Shown piece after piece: positions 61,852 to 64,000 of a stretch of 64,000 bases of DNA (position 1 is the stretch's first letter; every line of letters begins with the position of its first letter). The position numbers were made by a program, and so were the translations under genes. The stretch comes from Actinomadura opuntiae. GTDB taxonomy: Bacteria; Actinomycetota; Actinomycetes; Streptosporangiales; Streptosporangiaceae. Location: the NCBI RefSeq assembly GCF_030283205.1, contig NZ_JASNWF010000014.1, positions 186,001 to 250,000 of the forward strand, in the 5' to 3' direction. Below the pieces are notes generated by a model that did not search any database, was not told the origin of the DNA, and worked only from the letters and a program-made list of their open reading frames with translations.

Positions 61852-62262
61852 ATGTTCAACGCGATCACGCATTCCCAGATCTACGTCCTCGACCAGGACG
61901 CGGCCCTCGACTTCTACGTCGGCAAGCTCGGCCTGGAGGTCAGCGCCGACGTCGACATGGGCTTCATGCGCTGGCTCACGATCAGCGTCCCCGGCGACCC
62001 CGAGCGCAACATCCTGCTGGAGAAGCCGGGGCCGCCGTCGCTGTCGGAGGAGACGGCCGCGCAGGTCCGCGAGCTGCTGACCAAGGGCGCGGTGGGCGGC
62101 CATCTCATCTTCGGCACCGACGACTGCCGCAAGACCTACGAGACGCTGCGGAGCCGGGGCGTGGAGTTCACCGAGGAGCCCACCGAACGCCCGTACGGGA
62201 TCGACGCCGCCCTGCGCGACCCGTTCGGCAACAGCATCCGCTTCACCCAGCGCACCCCCTGA
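61852..62262 (+). CDS. VOC family (glyoxalase/bleomycin resistance-like) protein
   Basis: 136 residues with the paired beta-alpha-beta-beta-beta modules of the vicinal oxygen chelate fold (SQIYVLDQDAALDFYVGKLG; GIDAALRDPFGNSIRFTQ). Could be a metal-dependent enzyme or an antibiotic-binding protein. ATG 61852 follows GAGG. Probably controlled by the adjacent AraC-type protein. Its stop codon lies in the first unit of a short tandem repeat. Confidence 0.88.
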   Translation: MFNAITHSQIYVLDQDAALDFYVGKLGLEVSADVDMGFMRWLTISVPGDPERNILLEKPGPPSLSEETAAQVRELLTKGAVGGHLIFGTDDCRKTYETLRSRGVEFTEEPTERPYGIDAALRDPFGNSIRFTQRTP

Positions 62263-62290
62263 CCCAGCGCACCCCTGACCCCAGCGCACG
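62246..62290. repeat. Short tandem repeat at the VOC gene end
   Basis: Units of CCCAGCGCACCCCTGA, 16-17 bases, occur about two and three-quarter times from 62246 to 62290, the first containing the VOC stop codon. It looks like slippage duplication. Confidence 0.7.
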
Positions 62291-62342
62291 CCGCTACCTT
62301 CGGTGACGGGGCGCGTCCCTTACAGAGTGGTGACGGGCGCCG

Positions 62343-63008
62343 CTAGGGCTCGATGGTGATGTTCATGGCGGCGGCCAGTGCGAAGAGGAGGCCCTGGGCG
62401 TCGGTGGCGGGGACGATCGCGCCGGCGAAGCTCTGGACGCCCCTGACCCCGTAGAGGTCGCAGCCAGACAGGCGGGTGCCCTTCATCGTGGCGTTGCTGA
62501 ACTGGGCGCCGGCCAGCTTGCACCGTTCGAAGCGGACGCCGGACAGGTCGGCCTCCTGGAAGTTGGCGTCACCGAGGTTGCAGTCGCGGAAGACGACGTT
62601 CTTGAACCGGCTGAAGCGGTAGGACGACAGGTCGGCGCGGCAGTCGCGGAACAGGACGTCCCGCAGCGTCGAGCCGGTCATCGCGGTGCCGGTGAGGCGG
62701 CTGCCCTCGATCAGCGTGCGGTGCAGGCGCGCGTCGGTGAGGCGGAGGTTCGCCAGGTCGCAGCCGGTGAACTCGGCGTCGGTGAACTCGGCCCGGCGCA
62801 TGGCGGTGCCGGCCAGGCGCGTCTCGCGGAAGCGGCAGCGGTCGAACTCGACGTCCTCCGCGTCGCGGGCGGACAGGTCGAGCGGCCCGTACTCCGCGGA
62901 CAGGTACACGCCGTCGTCGGCGAGGCCGTCGTCCGCGGGCGCGAGGGTGCCGGGGAGCTTGGGGGATGCGGGTTCCTTGGGACGCGTCGCGCGCGTGTTG
63001 GCCGGCAT
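62343..63008 (-). CDS. Pentapeptide-repeat protein
   Basis: 221 residues. From about residue 40 a series of A(D/N)LXX-type pentapeptides (AEFTDAEFTGCDLANLRLTD, ADLSGVRFERCKLAGAQFSN) should form a right-handed quadrilateral beta-helix. Cys recur at equivalent positions (DRCRF, TGCDL, RDCRA, RDCNL, ERCKL, SGCDL). Some relatives mimic DNA and protect gyrase, but most have no known role. ATG 63008 has a modest ribosome binding site. No obvious operon partner. Confidence 0.9.
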   Translation of the reverse strand: MPANTRATRPKEPASPKLPGTLAPADDGLADDGVYLSAEYGPLDLSARDAEDVEFDRCRFRETRLAGTAMRRAEFTDAEFTGCDLANLRLTDARLHRTLIEGSRLTGTAMTGSTLRDVLFRDCRADLSSYRFSRFKNVVFRDCNLGDANFQEADLSGVRFERCKLAGAQFSNATMKGTRLSGCDLYGVRGVQSFAGAIVPATDAQGLLFALAAAMNITIEP

Positions 63009-63030
63009 CCGCCCGACCTTATCGCCGGGG

Positions 63031-63624
63031 TCAGACGAACCGGGCGGCCATCGCGGTGAGGGTCTCGTCGGTCACCTCGGCCATGGGGCGGGGCGGGTCC
63101 TGCTCGGTCCAGGCGAGGGCGCCGACGCGCAGGGCCGTCATGAAGGCGGCGGCCATGACGAGGGCGCGGGTGGAGCCGGGCGGCAGGCCGTCGCGGTCGG
63201 CGATGAGGTCGGCGAGGGCGCGCTCGAACGTGGTGTAGTGCGCGAGCTGGCGGGCCAGGACGGACGGGTGGGCGCGGGCGAGCCGGGTCTGGGCGGCCCA
63301 GCGCGGGTCGGGTTCGCCGATCTCGCCGGCGAGGTCGTGGAACGCGCCGCGCAGCGCGGCCCAGGACGGCTCGCCGGGCGGCCGGGCGGCGAAGCGGTCG
63401 AGCAGGCCGCGCATGCGCTGCTCGTCGCCGTACAGGAGGGCGTCCTCCTTGCCGTCGAAGTAGTTGGAGAACGTGCGGCGGGACACGCCGGCGGCGTCGG
63501 CGATGGCCTCGACCGTGACGGCGTCCAGCCCGTGCTCGACGGCGAGGCGCATCGCGGCCTCGTGCAGGGCCGTGCGCGTCGCCTCCTTCTTGCGCTCGCG
63601 CAGCCCGCCGGCCGTGGTCTCCAT
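63031..63624 (-). CDS. TetR family regulator
   Basis: 197 residues. The helix-turn-helix is TRTALHEAAMRLAVEHGLDA with AAGVSRRTFSNYFDGKEDAL. The C-terminal domain is helical. ATG 63624 follows GGAGGACACC. It is divergent from the MFS gene at 63744, and a short dyad lies between them, so it most likely represses that exporter. Confidence 0.92.
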   Translation of the reverse strand: METTAGGLRERKKEATRTALHEAAMRLAVEHGLDAVTVEAIADAAGVSRRTFSNYFDGKEDALLYGDEQRMRGLLDRFAARPPGEPSWAALRGAFHDLAGEIGEPDPRWAAQTRLARAHPSVLARQLAHYTTFERALADLIADRDGLPPGSTRALVMAAAFMTALRVGALAWTEQDPPRPMAEVTDETLTAMAARFV

Positions 63625-63646
63625 GGTGTCCTCCAGCCTAGCCGGA

Positions 63647-63661
63647 CGAGAATCTTTCTCG
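63647..63661. promoter_or_regulatory. TetR operator candidate
   Basis: CGAGAA and TTCTCG are perfect arms around TCT, 22 bases from the tetR start and within the region shared with the divergent MFS gene. Confidence 0.5.
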
Positions 63662-63743
63662 ATGCGAAAACTTGCCCACTGGGAATAATGCGGGTCGCCG
63701 GCGCCTTGTAGAGGGCGTTCCCACTCACCACCGGAGGCGTCCC

Positions 63744-64000
63744 TTGACCGTGTCCGCCGACCAGCCGGCCCCGCCGGCGCCGTCCGCGACGATGTCGCGC
63801 AGATCGATCTTCGAGGCGCTCAGCGGCCTGATGCTGGTGCTCTTCGTCGCGATGCTGAGCGAGACCGTCGTGTCCACCGCCCTGCCGCAGATCATCGGCG
63901 CGCTCGAGGGCAGCCAGTCGCAGTACACCTGGGTCGTCACCGCGACCCTGCTGGTGGCGACGGCCAGCACGCCGATCTGGGGCAAGCTCGCCGACCTGTA
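63744..64000 (+). CDS. DHA2 family MFS exporter (partial, C-terminus off right edge)
   Basis: Only the first 85 codons are present. The reading frame carries LSETVVSTALPQIIGALEGS, the characteristic first-helix segment of DHA2 exporters, and motif A begins with GKLADLY at the window edge. TTG 63744 is chosen because GGAGG lies 6 bases upstream; GTG 63750 is the alternative. Divergent from a TetR gene, the classic repressor-exporter pair. Confidence 0.88.
   Translation, partial: MTVSADQPAPPAPSATMSRRSIFEALSGLMLVLFVAMLSETVVSTALPQIIGALEGSQSQYTWVVTATLLVATASTPIWGKLADL

Overview
The window is very GC-rich, densely coded DNA, with frequent GTG/TTG starts, stop-start overlaps of the ATGA/GTGA type and purine-rich ribosome binding sites. 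The gene content is that of a soil actinomycete: mycothiol S-conjugate amidase, a YcnI/CopC pair, MMPL and DHA2 exporters, PaaX, many MarR/TetR/LysR regulators, DUF732, and a monooxygenase-truncated haemoglobin fusion. It most resembles a chromosomal segment from Streptosporangiales/Thermomonosporaceae (Actinomadura-like). The genus is an inference. No rRNA, tRNA, CRISPR array, prophage or replication origin was found. The only mobile DNA is one decayed TnpB element.

Layout. 1-5.7 kb: a compact rho gene cut by the left edge, a PEP/pyruvate-binding ATP-grasp protein, an enoyl-CoA hydratase, an unknown membrane coiled-coil protein and a NarL-type two-component system. 5.9-17.1 kb: MMPL exporter, RDD protein, DHA2 exporter coupled to mca, a Tat-type polysaccharide deacetylase, a FetB-like permease, a miniature IclR regulator with its amino acid deaminase, and another MFS exporter. 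17-24.8 kb: a GAF-LuxR regulator downstream of two coupled acyl-CoA ligases, TetR, a methyltransferase, an ECF sigma factor and the tnpB remnant. 24.9-30.9 kb: a frameshifted azoreductase, the monooxygenase-haemoglobin fusion, a probable copper-handling operon, a 16-residue-repeat protein, and an aldo/keto reductase with its XRE regulator. 31-37.9 kb: DMT exporter with LysR, MarR/MBL pair, a second aldo/keto reductase, a thioesterase, an APC permease and a DUF732 protein. 38-45 kb: a catabolic island with PaaX, acyl-CoA dehydrogenase, enoyl-CoA hydratase, P450, zinc alcohol dehydrogenase and a 2-hydroxyacid dehydrogenase. 45-52.6 kb: nitronate monooxygenase, an NlpC/P60 regulator-enzyme pair, two MarR-controlled loci and an MBL/MFS pair. 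52.6-56.5 kb: a homogentisate operon with an adjacent MarR gene. 56.6-64 kb: poxB, a SnoaL-like protein, LysR/MFS, AraC/VOC, a pentapeptide-repeat protein and TetR/MFS cut by the right edge.

How it works together. Much of the segment consists of small modules in which a regulator is divergent from, or coupled to, one exporter or oxidoreductase, often with a clear dyad between them. The larger pathways are fatty/aromatic acid activation and beta-oxidation-type steps (acyl ligases, dehydrogenase, hydratases, P450) and the lower tyrosine/homogentisate pathway.

Two loci stand out. The first (46.5-48.5 kb) encodes a secreted NlpC/P60-type enzyme divergent from a membrane-anchored HTH protein whose outer domain is a paralogue of that enzyme lacking both the catalytic Cys and His. 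This suggests a pseudoenzyme sensor controlling its active relative. The second is an unrecognised gene coupled between homogentisate dioxygenase and fumarylacetoacetase, where the maleylacetoacetate isomerase step belongs. Convergent genes are packed unusually tightly: nine pairs overlap at their 3' ends, three of them sharing the four bases CTAG as both stop codons.
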